Shown here in pieces: positions 32,979 through 44,196 of a stretch of 64,000 nucleotides of DNA. Origin of the DNA: Serendipita indica DSM 11827. Its lineage: Eukaryota; Basidiomycota; Agaricomycetes; Sebacinales; Serendipitaceae. The stretch spans positions 124,001-188,000 of the forward strand of contig CAJVGD010000002.1 of assembly GCA_910890315.1 (NCBI GenBank), read 5' to 3'. Below the pieces are notes generated by a model that was given only the letters and a program-made list of their open reading frames with translations, was not told where the DNA came from and did no database searches. The position numbers were made by a program, and so were the translations under genes. Numbering within the stretch: the stretch's first letter is position 1; every line of letters starts with the position of its first letter.

Positions 32979-34382
32979 ATGCTTTCAATCTTTTTGCCCC
33001 TCCTAGCCACTCTGGCATCTATTCCAGCCATAAATGCACACGCGACGTTCCAAGGTGAGTGGTAAACTGGCATGAGGATTGGTTACCTACACTCCCAAGA
33101 GCTTTGGGTGGGGTCGACAGACGAAGCTGGCAGCTGTATACGGCTCCCGTTCAACAACTCTCCTGTGACGGACGTCACCAGCACCGATATTGCGTGCAAC
33201 ACTGCATCGGCTGCTGCCTCGCCTGGTTACTGCTCCGTTGCCGCCGGTGGAACGTTGACCGTAGAGATGCACGCTCAGCCTAATGACCGGTGAGCCCTTC
33301 TATCTACTTATCCGAGTGATATGCTGATATGGGTCAAGTTCTTGCTCTAATGACGCTATTGGTGGCAACCACGACGGCCCAGTGATCATTTATATGGCGA
33401 AAGTCGACGATGCTTTGACCGCAGTTGGCTCATCTGCCAAGTGGTTCAAAGTAGCCCAAAGCGGCTATTTGGGTAACGACTACTGGGTTCGTTATCATTT
33501 CCTACCGTCATTTTGGCTAACACAGGACAGGCAACTGATGCTTTGAATGCCAACTGTGGCAAGGTATATATCACAACTGTCATCAATCGCCTTCAGGTCT
33601 AACGTGCCCTTAGTTTACCTTCACCGTCCCAAGCTGCCTTCCCGCAGGTGATTACCTTGTTCGCGCTGAAGTCATTGGTCAGCCAATCCGCCCTCGTCGT
33701 GTGAATGGGGACTGATGATCCAAACAGCACTTCATGTCGCATTCGGACTCAACGGCGCTCAATTGTGAGCTTGGATTTTCTACTATTGACATGCATTAAT
33801 GGATTGCAGCTACATGTCCTGCTACACAGTCAAAGTCACTGGTGGCGGCTCTGCCTCTCCCGCCACTGTCAGCTTCCCAGGAGCCGTATGTGATATGCCA
33901 TCTTTGACATGCTGCAAACTCATTTTATTTCACAGTACTCTGCCACTGATCCAGGAATCTTGTTCGATCTCTATAACGGCTTCACATCCTATACCATTCC
34001 AGGACCCGCAGTGTTCACTTGTGGTTCGGGGACTGGATCCACCTCAGTATCATCTAGCTCTTCCGGTCCTTCGAGTAGTACCCGCTCCAGTTCTTCTACG
34101 CGCGCGAGCTCGACATCCACGAGCACACGGGCTAGTTCTACAAGCTCCACGCGCACGAGCTCTGCGTCAGGCGCTGGACAGACTCTCTATGGCCAGTACG
34201 TGTTTCCTTGTTTCTTAAATATAGCATGTGCTGATACCATTGAAAAGATGTGGTGGTCAGGGATGGACAGGACCCACGACTTGCGCTCAAGGAACCTGCA
34301 AGGTCCTCAACCCCTTCTACAGTACGCACTGCTTTATCTGTTGTTGGCCCCTGACTGACGGACGACAGGCCAGTGCACATAA
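32979..34382 (+). CDS. Secreted AA9 lytic polysaccharide monooxygenase with CBM1 (copy A)
   Basis: Ten exons with nine GT-AG introns (the first at 33055-33099) give 323 residues. The signal peptide [20 protein letters not shown] ends exactly before a His, which becomes the N-terminal copper-brace His ([13 protein letters not shown]). The second brace His is in [15 protein letters not shown] and a further active-site His in [24 protein letters not shown] and [11 protein letters not shown] are AA9 hallmarks. A Ser/Thr-rich linker leads to a C-terminal CBM1 ([26 protein letters not shown]). AA9 enzymes oxidatively cleave cellulose or related glucans. The product is secreted, works with copper and a reductant, and is anchored to cellulose by the CBM1. 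Confidence 0.96.
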
Positions 34383-35863
34383 AACTGTTGCCAGCACCTC
34401 CATTCGTATTCGCTCTACAGTCAATATCACGCAGCTTCGTCCTCATGCATCCGCGTTCATGAGATTGAGATATCGTCTTCTTGGATCCAATCAGATGGTT
34501 GTACCGACAACAGTGAGAGATGAAAGGGGGCGATCACCCTCCATAATTCCTTTCATTTACAGGCATTGTATCACATTTATAAGGCTGATGGTTCACTTTC
34601 TCCTCATAGAGTGCAGATATCCAGCCACGTCAGCAAGGAGAGTACCGTCGGCCTTGGAGCACACTAGTTACAGATCGGATCAGAGTAAATACAACACTTA
34701 TGCGCGATGTTCTCATACTAGGTGATCACGGAAGTGGGGTAGCATGACCAATCCGAAGGCAGTCTCCCATAAACAGCATCAATATTTAAAATTCTTTATA
34801 CTTGGCTCTTGCCTATATATTGTGACCTTTGATGTAGGTGAACCTCAACCTTGGAACTCCCCTCAACAAGCCCCGAAAAGCTGTGGGTTTGGTACAAAAC
34901 GTACTTGAGCTCACGACCTTGGAATATGTGCACAAGCCTAAATATTACCATCTGAGGACTCGTTGGTCTCGTAAAGATAACTTTATGGTGATCTGGTCAA
35001 CACTTTGGCATCAAAGCTGCATCCCCGCAAATGCAAGTCGACATGAATCGACTTGGAGATTGTTTCACAGTGGATTCACGACCCCTCTTTACTCGCAAGG
35101 AACATAGTGAGTCGTTGGGAGGACAGGATAAACATCTTAGCAGAAGACTTGGGCAAATGCTTCCTCGACATGAGAAAATGTCGAGCTGGCGACCTTCTTA
35201 TCATATGTCTATGTGGGCGTTTGCCACCATTATAGGTCCATGGAGTCAACCTTATTCAATGGATGAGCTATCCACGACCAATGGCCGAAAACCAGCTGAT
35301 CACATGGCGAACCTCAGTTTCCACGCGGTCTCAGCCACAACCGACAATAATCTGTGACCTTGGTGTATCTGGGATCCTCCTCCTCGAGCCTAGAACCTTC
35401 GCTGGTCGTCGTAGCGAACCCCTAGAAAACCCCGCCAGCCACCGAGTTTCGTCCTTCCACCCTTCAGCAAGGTGGACGGACTAACACCGCGGAAATGCGA
35501 ACGAATTACACAATTTCCCGTTCTAGTTTAGGTCAGAAATTCCCACTTCCTCTCGCGCCTCTATCCAATTCACCTCTATACAGACAGCCTTCGCCGGTGG
35601 TTCTGCTTGGAGACCCGATTTATCCCCACTCGACACTCACGTCAGACCATTGCAAGCGGAGAGTCAATTGCAGTCAACTCGAGGACCGTCTAGCCGCTGC
35701 ATATCACATAGCACTTTGCACCGAAACGAGACCTCTTGTGCCTATGTGATCAGCCGAGGCAACATGTCAATAGAATACGCATCCATAAAACCAGGAGGCA
35801 GACGCCCTCGGCCGTGCAAGGTCGTTTACCCCCTTTCCTTTCTCTACTCAGGTGCCAAACACG
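34383..35863. other. Spacer between the two AA9 genes
   Basis: About 1.5 kb. The first 0.95 kb shows nothing recognisable; the last 520 bp is the duplicated promoter segment. No gene is supported. Confidence 0.55.
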
Positions 35864-37323
35864 ATGCTCTCGATCTTTTTACCCCTCCTAGCCACCTTGG
35901 TATCTTTCCCAGCTGTCAATGGGCACGCTATGTTTCAAGGCAAGTATCCAAACGGGTTGTAGGCGGTACATCGGCTTACGATCTCCAGAGCTTTGGGTGG
36001 GCTCTACTGACGCGGTATGTGAAATAATTCACCCCAGAGGAGTGCTGATAGACGCAAACAGGGAAGCACCTGCGTGCGCATGCCGTGGAGAAACTCGCCC
36101 ATTACGGACGTTACAAGCACTGACATGGCCTGCAACACCGCAACCTCTGCCGCCTCTCCTGGCTATTGCTCTGTTGCGGCCGGTGGAACGCTGACGGTTG
36201 AAATGCATTCTCAACCCAATGACCGGTAAATCCCTCCGTTCTATCGATACAAACACTATACTGATGTTTACCAAGCTCTTGCTCCGTAGACGCTATCGGT
36301 GGCAACCACGATGGCCCCGTCATCATCTATATGGCCAAGGTCGACAATGCTTTGACTGCTGACGGCGCTACCGCCAAGTGGTTCAAGGTGGCCCAGAGCG
36401 GCTACCTGGGTGATGACTACTGGGTTCGTTATCACATTTCTTACCATTATTTCTGCTGACGTGGATCAGGCGACCGACGCTTTGAACGCCAACTGTGGCA
36501 AGGTAAATTCCCAATCATCTTCAACAACCTTCAGATCTAACTTGCCTTAGTTCACCTTTACAGTCCCAAGCTGCTTGCCTGCCGGAGAGTACCTTGTTCG
36601 TGCCGAAGTTATTGGTCAGTCCAACTGGAGATCTGCGATGGGGATTAACGAGTCGAGCAGCCCTCCACGTCGCATACCAACTTGGCGGTGCTCAATTGTA
36701 CGTTTATTCATGTCGCTGCTTCGTTTTCTCACAAAGTGTAGCTACATGTCCTGCTACACCGTCAAGGTTACCGGTGGCGGCTCTGCCTCTCCAGCCACTG
36801 TCAGCCTGCCAGGAGCCGTATGTGATTCCTCGCCTGTAACTATTGAAAGCTCATTTGTTTCCACAGTACGCTGCCACTGATCCAGGAATCTTGTTCGACC
36901 CCTATTCTTCATTCACCTCGTACACTATTCCAGGACCATCCGTTTTCACCTGTTCCGGTGGAACTAGTGTCAGTACTCTGCCCCCTCCTCAATCGTCAAC
37001 TTCAACTCGGGTCACGTCCACGTCCTCGCGATCGAGCTCGACCTCGACTTCGACCTCGACGCGCTCAAGCTCGACTTCCACAACCTCTACGCGTACGAGC
37101 TCTGCTTCAGGCGCTGGACAGACTCTCTACGGCCAGTGCGTGACTCCTTGTTTCGTAACTATACCATGTGCTGATATTATCGAAAAGATGTGGCGGTCAG
37201 GGATGGACAGGACCCACGACTTGCGCTCAAGGAACCTGCAAGGTCCTCAACCCCTTCTACAGTATGTCCTATTTTTATCCGTTGTTGACTTCTGACTGAC
37301 GGATGACAGGCCAATGCTCGTAA
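35345..37323 (+). repeat. Tandem duplication, unit B (promoter plus AA9 gene)
   Basis: Second copy of the unit at 32455-34382, offset by about 2.89 kb, direct orientation. Exons are nearly alike, introns more diverged, and one extra intron is present. Confidence 0.85.
35864..37323 (+). CDS. Secreted AA9 lytic polysaccharide monooxygenase with CBM1 (copy B)
   Basis: Paralogue of the gene 2.9 kb upstream. The signal peptide [20 protein letters not shown] precedes the brace His ([13 protein letters not shown]). [15 protein letters not shown], the active-site His in [21 protein letters not shown] and [11 protein letters not shown] are all kept, as is the CBM1 ([14 protein letters not shown]). 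The Ser/Thr linker differs in sequence (many STSTS and TRSSS units). Two structural differences stand out: the first intron (35940-35988) begins with GC instead of GT, and an additional 47-nt intron (36015-36061) interrupts STDAG, where copy A has continuous coding sequence. All catalytic and disulfide residues seem intact, so it is probably functional. Confidence 0.94.
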
Positions 37324-37415
37324 GTCTGCTGTCGGCAAAATTGGTCGCATCCGTATATTTTGCATGCAATGCCACTCATTTCAGCCTACACACGATCTTA
37401 TTCATAAGGTTAGAG

Positions 37416-38224
37416 TTACAGTTGTCGTTTGACAACGAAGCGGAGGAGAAGCAGCTGTTCTCCCGATTTGATCAATTTGACCGGGTGACGTTTGAGATCG
37501 AGATTGAGAACCTCCTCCGAGACATCTATAGTCCATTTCCCGTCTCCGACATTCTGCCACAGACTCCTGAATGTGTCTCCGTTCCGGCGGAATATACTCT
37601 CCCGGTCTCCTGCCCGGAGCTCCCCTGAGTTCTTTACGCCCAACAGACTACCGATTATCATACTCTCCGAAGAAATGCTCAGGAGATCATCAAGTCGACT
37701 TGCAAGCTGGATTTGCCTGTCCCATGAGAAGAGGTGGAACACCGAGGCGATATGAAGAATGTCAACGCGCCGGTGCAAGTCGGCGAGAAATGTATTATCG
37801 AAGATGTCACCCGCTTTGAATGTGAATTTCAACTTTTCATCGGTTTGCGCACCGTCTCTGAAGAGTTGGTATCCAAAGTCGATAAAGTCTTATGGAGATC
37901 CGTGTCGGCGCCATCGGTGACTAGCTACCTAACGACTTGTCCAAAGCAGCAGCCCACGTCGAGGAAGACGGACTTTGATGGTGGACGTAGCTTGGAGAGA
38001 ATGACCGAGTGATACAATTGGCTTTGTGTAATGGTTGGACGAAGAAAGGTAAGCATAGAGATGCATGGATAATTGTGTACTCGTAACGCCTCGGAACGGA
38101 TGCGCAAGATGTGCGAGACGAGGGGTGCGTCATTGTCTGCTTCGCAGAGCGATGCAGTCGGTGAATATCGCGCAAAAAGCGGCTTTTTTGCAGCGAGAAA
38201 TGGGCCTGGAATCGTTTCGTCCAT
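37416..38224 (-). pseudogene. Decayed SAM-dependent methyltransferase
   Basis: The 5' half (ATG at 38224) reads as a family-typical N-terminus with HILRIRSEALRVHNYPCIS and motif I SVFLDVGCCFGQ. The 3' half (from about 37905 down to a stop at 37416) continues in another frame with FGYQLFRDGAQTDEKLKF, DILHIASVFHLFSW and a typical C-terminus. Between them (about 37880-37925) the frame holds an in-frame TAG, and about eight residues usual in the family are missing. No GT-AG pair of the right phase rescues the junction. This is a fungal 'methyltransferase domain-containing' protein of unknown substrate. I take it for a recent pseudogene; a sequencing error or an unusual splice is the alternative. 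It is convergent with AA9 copy B. Confidence 0.65.
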
Positions 38225-38489
38225 CTTGGTTGAGCAAGGCGGGGGAGCCAAGCTGGCGTCTATTTATGTGCTATCCTCCCCTCTCCAGTCGGATCCATAT
38301 GGGATGTGAGCCAAATTTCGATTTGAATTACGAAGTAGTCGCCTACCCGGATCGGGTGATGATCACTCTTAGCCACAACCTCCTTTGGGCAAGTTTCTTC
38401 AAGGACAACTAGGACGCGTTATTCGCCCATTGATACGCGTCTCTGGAGCTATAAAATCATATTTTGTCAAAAGGCGGCCTGCAAATACC

Positions 38490-39316
38490 ATGAAACGGAT
38501 ATCACCGCTGAACAAGAGTCGCGTTCCAGCCAAAGGTCGCAAGAAACCTTCCACACGGATGAAGAGGCGTTCTGCAGGTAAAAAAGAGACAATGAATCTG
38601 CGTAAAAGTCTGCGACGGGACGCGCAAACCAATGGGCGTAACAGCCAGCCATGTCATGGTGGCACATTTCCAAAGGCAGATACCGAGCCTCAGCTGGGAG
38701 ATAAAGAGGTAAGTCTGTGGCAATGTACGAAGCTTTGTTAATCTCAAAATGTCTAGGAAGTAGACGCATACGAACCGGAACCGACCAGCCACGGTTCGCC
38801 GAGAAGCGAAGCACAAGTCGAGATTCTGTTGCAATATGATTGTCCTATGGTGGATGAGATGGACTTTTCGAGTGCTGGAGAACTGGAAGACTGGATCGAC
38901 GAACCAGAGTCCGAGCCAGTCAATAATCACGATACAGTAGGTGAACAAAACATTGCTCAATCGACTTCTGAACGACCTATAGGTGAGTTTAGCATTCAGC
39001 CGACAAACGATTGCGCATTGGGTACGCTACCATTTGGATTATCAAGCACATCTTTAACGAACCCGTTGTTTCATCGTTTTGCCCATAGAATGCAAATATG
39101 CGATTGCCCGCGCACAGGGACGAAATTCCAATCCACGAACGACTCGCACGGCAGAATCGCATTCGACTCGAAAACGAATTGCAAGTGTACCATGCAGAGT
39201 TGGAGAGCGTATGGGACATGTTTCAAGTTGCCGTCTCTGGCGTAACCGACCGACTCGAAGTCTTGATGCTCGCCTACACGTTTATGCGCATGTTGGACAG
39301 CCTGCCGATCGCGTAA
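38490..39316 (+). CDS. Hypothetical protein, basic N-terminus, acidic middle, helical C-terminus
   Basis: I do not recognise a family. The first exon (MKRISPLNKSRVPAKGRKKP...) is strongly basic. After a 50-nt intron an acidic segment follows (MVDEMDFSSAGELEDWIDEP). The last exon, in another frame, is clearly protein-like and helical (ERLARQNRIRLENELQVYHA, then ESVWDMFQVAVSG, ending MRMLDSLPIA). The splice joining acidic segment to helical exon is not settled: the best GT (GTGAGT near 38982) has the wrong phase for the helical frame, whereas an earlier GTAGGT near 38936 fits. The basic-acidic-coiled-coil order suggests a small nuclear or scaffold protein; this is inference only. It diverges from the decayed methyltransferase. 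Confidence 0.5.
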
Positions 39317-39445
39317 AGGGATGGATACGGAATTGTACTTTGAAATGTAATGCAAGGAGAGGTTCAGCTGCCAAGGTCGGGGGGTCAACTCTATCGGGTT
39401 GCATACTGTACAGAAATACAATGACAATGCGCGGGAGGAGGGGTA

Positions 39446-40618
39446 TCACCAGCCTTGTAGAGCTTGAGTCAACAAATCTCTCGACGACGCAACGAGCTCG
39501 CGACGCTTGATGAAGAACAAACGAGCGTCCATAGGAACAGCAAGGGGTGCCGCACCATAGCCACTCTGCCGAAGCGTACGAACGGCACTGACAAGCCTGT
39601 CCACCTCTAGCTGTTGCTCCATCGGATCCGCAATCACCTCTTCTTCAACAGCCACCTCAATCGCCGCGTCCACTTTGGCCTTTTTCTTGGACCCACCACT
39701 CTTTTTAGGCTTTTCACCCGCAGCAAGTGCAGCAGCGAGTGCAGATTCCTTTTCAGCCTGTTTCGCCTTTAACTTTTCCGCCTTTTCTTTTTCCTTTTGT
39801 TGCTTTTTCTCCTCCTTGGTCTGGCGTTTGACGGGTTCGACAAAGTTTGGTTTATGGGCGCGGTTCCATTCGAGGAGGAGTTCATCGTAGGATTTGGAAC
39901 GGCCCTCGACGGCACGTTTGGCGCCCATTGCGTGGGACTTGCAGGTGAGCGATCTCGAGCAAGGGAGACCCTTGTCGTTGATGACACCACACTGTCTATC
40001 GACATCGACGGGACCTAGCAAGCATGAGTCCACGTTGCTTATTCTAAAAGAATGTCTGTACCTTTCATCCTGCCCTTTGTCACCCTGGGTGTTGGCTTTG
40101 CACGTTTCTTTGCAGCAGGCGAGGTGAGGTCCGGGCCGTCCATGTCACTTGCTTTGCGTTTCTTTGCATTCTTCTTTGGGTCTAGAAAACTGAGACAAGG
40201 TGCCGCTGGTCGAGACTTGGAGTCGACATACCGTCGGCACCACTGGCCAGTGCAGAAGAGGCTGCAGCAGATGTATTCGAGGCCTGGGAGATTGAGATTG
40301 TCGGTTTAACGGCGCCACCTTGACGAATCTTTTTGCAGTTTGCTTTCCAGTTTGTCTTAGTCAAGAACTGTTCGACTGGGGGGTACACTAACCAGTGTGT
40401 TCGAGGATTGCAGACTTGAGGACAGGCTTTGAACAGTGGGTGCAGATGACATTTCCGAATTCTGGATCGAGTGGCTGGAGGCCAAAGACGTGCATCTCCG
40501 AGGCTGGCAAGAGGGCGGTCTGTGGAGAACGAGGATCTGGAGAGAGGCTCGGAGAAGATGGAGGAGAAAGGGAAAATGGTAAGAGATCCCTGGTTGGGGA
40601 TGCGAGCTGGAGAGCCAT
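39446..40618 (-). CDS. SGF73: SAGA deubiquitinase-module subunit Sgf73/ataxin-7-like, SCA7 domain
   Basis: The N-terminal part has a Cys-x2-Cys finger ([20 protein letters not shown], then NCKK) like the ZnF that ties Sgf73 to Ubp8, Sgf11 and Sus1. The SCA7 domain is clear ([21 protein letters not shown], then [15 protein letters not shown]), with the C-x7-C-x4-C-x2-H arrangement that binds nucleosomes. A Lys/Glu-rich coiled stretch and a helical tail ([19 protein letters not shown]) follow. The protein anchors the histone H2B deubiquitinase to SAGA. The start is the ATG at 40618. Four or so introns are short and GT-AG. Confidence 0.9.
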
Positions 40619-41483
40619 GGTGGTCGCCAGGGTCCAAAGTTTAGTCGCCACTTGAACCCCGAGTTGAATTCTTAACAATAGGTTTAGGAAGTACTTTTAA
40701 TGAGGATTAACAAGAGTGATGTGCCGAGCCAGTCGGTTGGATGTCTTACCAGACACCGGAACAACTTCTATAAAAGGTGTATTGCTGGCTATTACACTAG
40801 CTATCTACACGGCCTTTGACTGTATGCGGATATCAAAACGACCGAGTTGTTCTAGACATTACAGACTGGTCGATCTGCATCAGCAAGCATCCGTCTTGCC
40901 TGGTAGTTTAGCGCGGTCGGTCGTGTGAGAGGACTGGCGCGCAGATAAGCCGGGCTTTTTTTTCTTATGATAATATGAAGATGGACTAGGAAAATGCACT
41001 AAATTCCTGGGGCGGGTCGGGTGTCAAGTTACGGGCGCACATGACACCGCTAACTCGTTTGTTCGAATATTCTGCAGAAAACTATCCAGTTGCTGTGAAA
41101 CAGGCCGGTGACGCACCAGATCCTAACTGTTTCAAGAGTCAAGCCTGGACATCGACTGAGCCCGCTGGCTGGTTCGAACCCACTTCGGAAATTTCGGTCG
41201 TACACCTGAAGGCATTGCTGTATCCGCGAGGCCACGACAAGAACTCTGCGATTATTCGCTGATAAAAGCCCCCAGACAAGACTGGAACCTGATAGATAGA
41301 ACGCTTAGCAAATTGCGTATTCCAATTGCTTATATAAGCAGCCCATCCAGTCCTAGTGGTGGTTATCCGGAGTTTGGCGAGTCTGTTTGGTCTCATTCTC
41401 TTGGTCCCAACGACGTCCAGACACCGTCCAGCGACGACGACGACGACGACGAGGACTGCCTCTCCGCGCTCCCATCAACGACC
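40619..41483. other. Intergenic stretch with a TATA box at its right end
   Basis: About 0.86 kb between divergent genes (SGF73 and the putative PP1-binding protein). The only distinct element is a TATA box at 41331-41338. Confidence 0.5.
41331..41338 (+). promoter_or_regulatory. TATA box (TATATAAG)
   Basis: TATATAAG lies 153 bp before the ATG at 41484. The expected transcript start near 41365 gives a leader of about 120 nt that includes a run of GAC triplets. Confidence 0.5.
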
Positions 41484-43163
41484 ATGACTGGTACGGCTAC
41501 GCCAACCCGCTCCTGCCTCAAGCGCAGACTCCATGACGCCCTCGCCTCGTCCTCGCTCGAGTCTACGAGCGGCAGCAGCTGTGCAAACTCGCTTTCTCAA
41601 AAGTCTACACTCTGCAAGACTGTCTCCTTTGACGGCAAGGAGCACATCTACTTTGCAGACCCAGATTATGATCGCCATTCCGTCCCCGTCGCTCCAAAAC
41701 TATCTTACGAGTGCGTATTCTCCCATCTCTTTGCTTTCCCCTCTTTTTCGCGCTTTTTTCCGCTTATTTTTCACCTTTGCGCGCTGGCCTTGGCTCCCCC
41801 CTCCCCCTTCGTCACTCGCTCGTTCGACCCTCACTGACGATGATCCCGACAGAGATCTTTTGGAACTCAAGATGCTCAACATCAACCTCATGTGTCCCCA
41901 GAACAAGTGTGCTGTCATTCCTATCGGCATCTTGCCTTTATTGCCTGCCTCGGATGCGACGCCATTACCGACAACGACTGCCCCCGCCGTAGTACAATCG
42001 CGTCCAAAGCCCTCTGGTCTCGCACGTCACTTGAGTGCACAGAACCAGCACTTTGTCGGTCTGCTCGATGACGACCTCGTCTCCATGTCGTCAACGCCCC
42101 CACCCTCTTCACCGTCTGACCACTCTCCAAATACGAGTGGCATTCCCCTCCCATGATTGCAACAGACGACGAGGGCCAACTCATCTTTCAGTTTTCTTCC
42201 TCGGACGATCTCGAAGACGAGATCATTCGGACCACTCCTCCGACCTCGAGTCATCCCCACCACAAGCTCGCGAGCTCCGAAAACTCGCCAAAGCACGTGA
42301 ACACTCCCCCGCCTGCACCAAAATCCGGGGCCCCGCAATCATCAAATTCAGGCGTCGTGACACCCCCTTTCCCGGTGCTGCCCAGCCCATCGTCTCAAGC
42401 CAATGTCGCTGCAATGACCCTGACACCTTCCTTCTTCTCGATGACTCCGCAAACATCGCCCACTCCAAGCGCTCCCTCGTCTCCATTCCCATTTGCACCT
42501 CCCGTCTCCACTTGTGTCGCCCTCCCGAGTCCCCCACCTCTTCCAACCTCTCCGTCCATTGATCAGGTCCGTCCAAAGGCGACATCTTCACCCTCTGCAA
42601 TCGATCCGCACCACGCTGTATCCTCGCCAAAGGGATTGCAAAAGCATCAGCATCATCGCTCAACATCCTCGCCCATCTCAAGTCCGAAAAAGGCTCCCGC
42701 AACATTGTCTCCGCTTGCAACACCACACGCCTCGCCAACGTTTACGATCCCACTACACATGCACATGGGCTCACCCCGCGCGACGAGCGTAAATCCCTCT
42801 TCAGCCACTCATGGAGCAGGAGCAAGCCAAGCCCACACTCAATCCGTTATCGCACCTCCAGGACCGCTGGCGGCCCTTCATCAACGACACCCGTTGTCAC
42901 CTCAGCTCTCGGGCCTTCCTTCTCCCTCTCTCGTACCACCTTCGCCTTTATCGCTGTACCCGCCCAATTTGGATCAACACCAACCCTCTTCCAATGGCAC
43001 ATCAAGTCCGGCCGGCTTTTTTGGCGAGCGTAAACGTTCGGCAACCGCCACGATCGCCACGACTTCGGGCGTCGCCGGTCATGTCAAGCGCGCGAGTGTC
43101 GGTGGCCCTACTTCGACATTGGCACGACCTTCGTCCCCCGTCGTAAAGCCGCTGAAATCGTGA
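41484..43163 (+). CDS. Disordered protein with putative PP1-docking motif
   Basis: Start ACCATGA (MTGTATPTRSCLKRRLHDAL). An early conserved-looking core reads CKTVSFDGKEHIYFADPDYD, in which KTVSF fits the [K/R]-x-V-x-F docking motif of protein phosphatase 1 regulators. It continues after an intron (about 41711-41850) with DLLELKMLNINLMCPQNKC. The rest is Pro/Ser-rich disorder. Near 42060-42175 the frame changes: one frame stops at 42156 while another, coding-like (DDEGQLIFQFSSSDDLEDE), runs to 43163. I treat this as one gene with an intron ending in CAACAG at about 42167; the donor is not certain. A PP1-targeting role is an inference from the motif. Confidence 0.6.
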
Positions 43164-44196
43164 ACCGGGTTTACCGGTAACCATTGAATTTCTCCTGAAA
43201 AAAAATATATATACACTGGCGGAAACTCAAAACCCACCACCCATGAACCTGTTAGATGGATCAGGATTCGTCTATCTATCCTTATTGCTATTCGAGCTTC
43301 CCGCCACTCGCTCTCTCTCGGTCTCTCTCATCCCGTTCTTTCTCGCGTAGACTCTGTTCCCTCGATTTCCGACCTTATCTCTCCCCTCTTTGCGCTCCCG
43401 TTTTCCGACCTCTCTGTACACGACATAATACCTCTTCCTCTTTCTTCTCCTCTTGTATCACGCGGCACCCTTATCCTATCCCCTCCTCTAACGTATGCGC
43501 TCTCCCTGGTTCCGCTCTCCACGTACCGCGCTATGACCCGTGACGCCCCCCAGTCCAAACGTCGTCTCCCTCCCAATATGTCGGTCTCCCCCCTTGGTCG
43601 CTCCTTTTTTCTTTGGTCATCTCGACGCTCATCTCCAAACCTATCTATCCTCACAAATCAGAACTTTTGATTTGATCTCCCCGTGATTGATTGCGATTGT
43701 AAGACCAAAGCTCGCAGTTTGTATAACAGTTTCTCGGTTCTTCTTCCTGTGTGTGCACTCAACAGTAAGTCAATGACATGGCTTGCGTGCAATACAAGTC
43801 GATTGCACTTGTCTAGATGGTATTTTTCTACAACACAAAGGAGACAGATTGAGGAACACGTGAGGCGGTTTGACTGGTCCGTGGGATATCATCATCATCA
43901 AAACACACCCAAATGCAGTGCGCATATAGAAAGCATACGCGTGAGAGGGACAGAACACGTAAAGGAAGGACATGGGGGGAATCGGGTGAGTTTGGCGAGT
44001 AGCAAAGGGGGGGGGGTGTGGACCAGGAGGACCGCCTAGTTTGGATGTCGTCTTTCGTCCTTTGGGTCCTATCCATCCATCAAGATTTGCTTTTTTAAAA
44101 TGAGACGAGATTCCGAGCAATTTTGGAGGGGACGATTGGTCCAAAACTTGTCGGCCTGTCGTTTTGGAAGAGCCAGGGCACATCGACGTGCGGCTT
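43164..44196. other. Intergenic stretch between convergent genes
   Basis: About 1 kb. It includes an A/T dinucleotide run near 43200-43215 and a G9 run near 44008. C/T-rich short frames, no gene seen. Confidence 0.55.

Larger units (their letters stand above)
32455..34382 (+). repeat. Tandem duplication, unit A (promoter plus AA9 gene)
   Basis: This unit matches 35345-37323 over the promoter and all exons. Shared promoter blocks include CTGCATATCACA, CCGAAACGA and GTGCCTATGTGATCAG, in the same order and spacing. Confidence 0.85.

Noticed and set aside
41160-41185. GGTTCGAACCC, a tRNA B-box match
   Set aside because: Flanking bases do not form a T stem on either strand and no A box is near.
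42153-43163. Separate gene starting at the ATG at 42153
   Set aside because: It would overlap the stop of the preceding frame by four bases, has no own promoter and continues the same Pro/Ser-rich composition; one gene with an intron is simpler.
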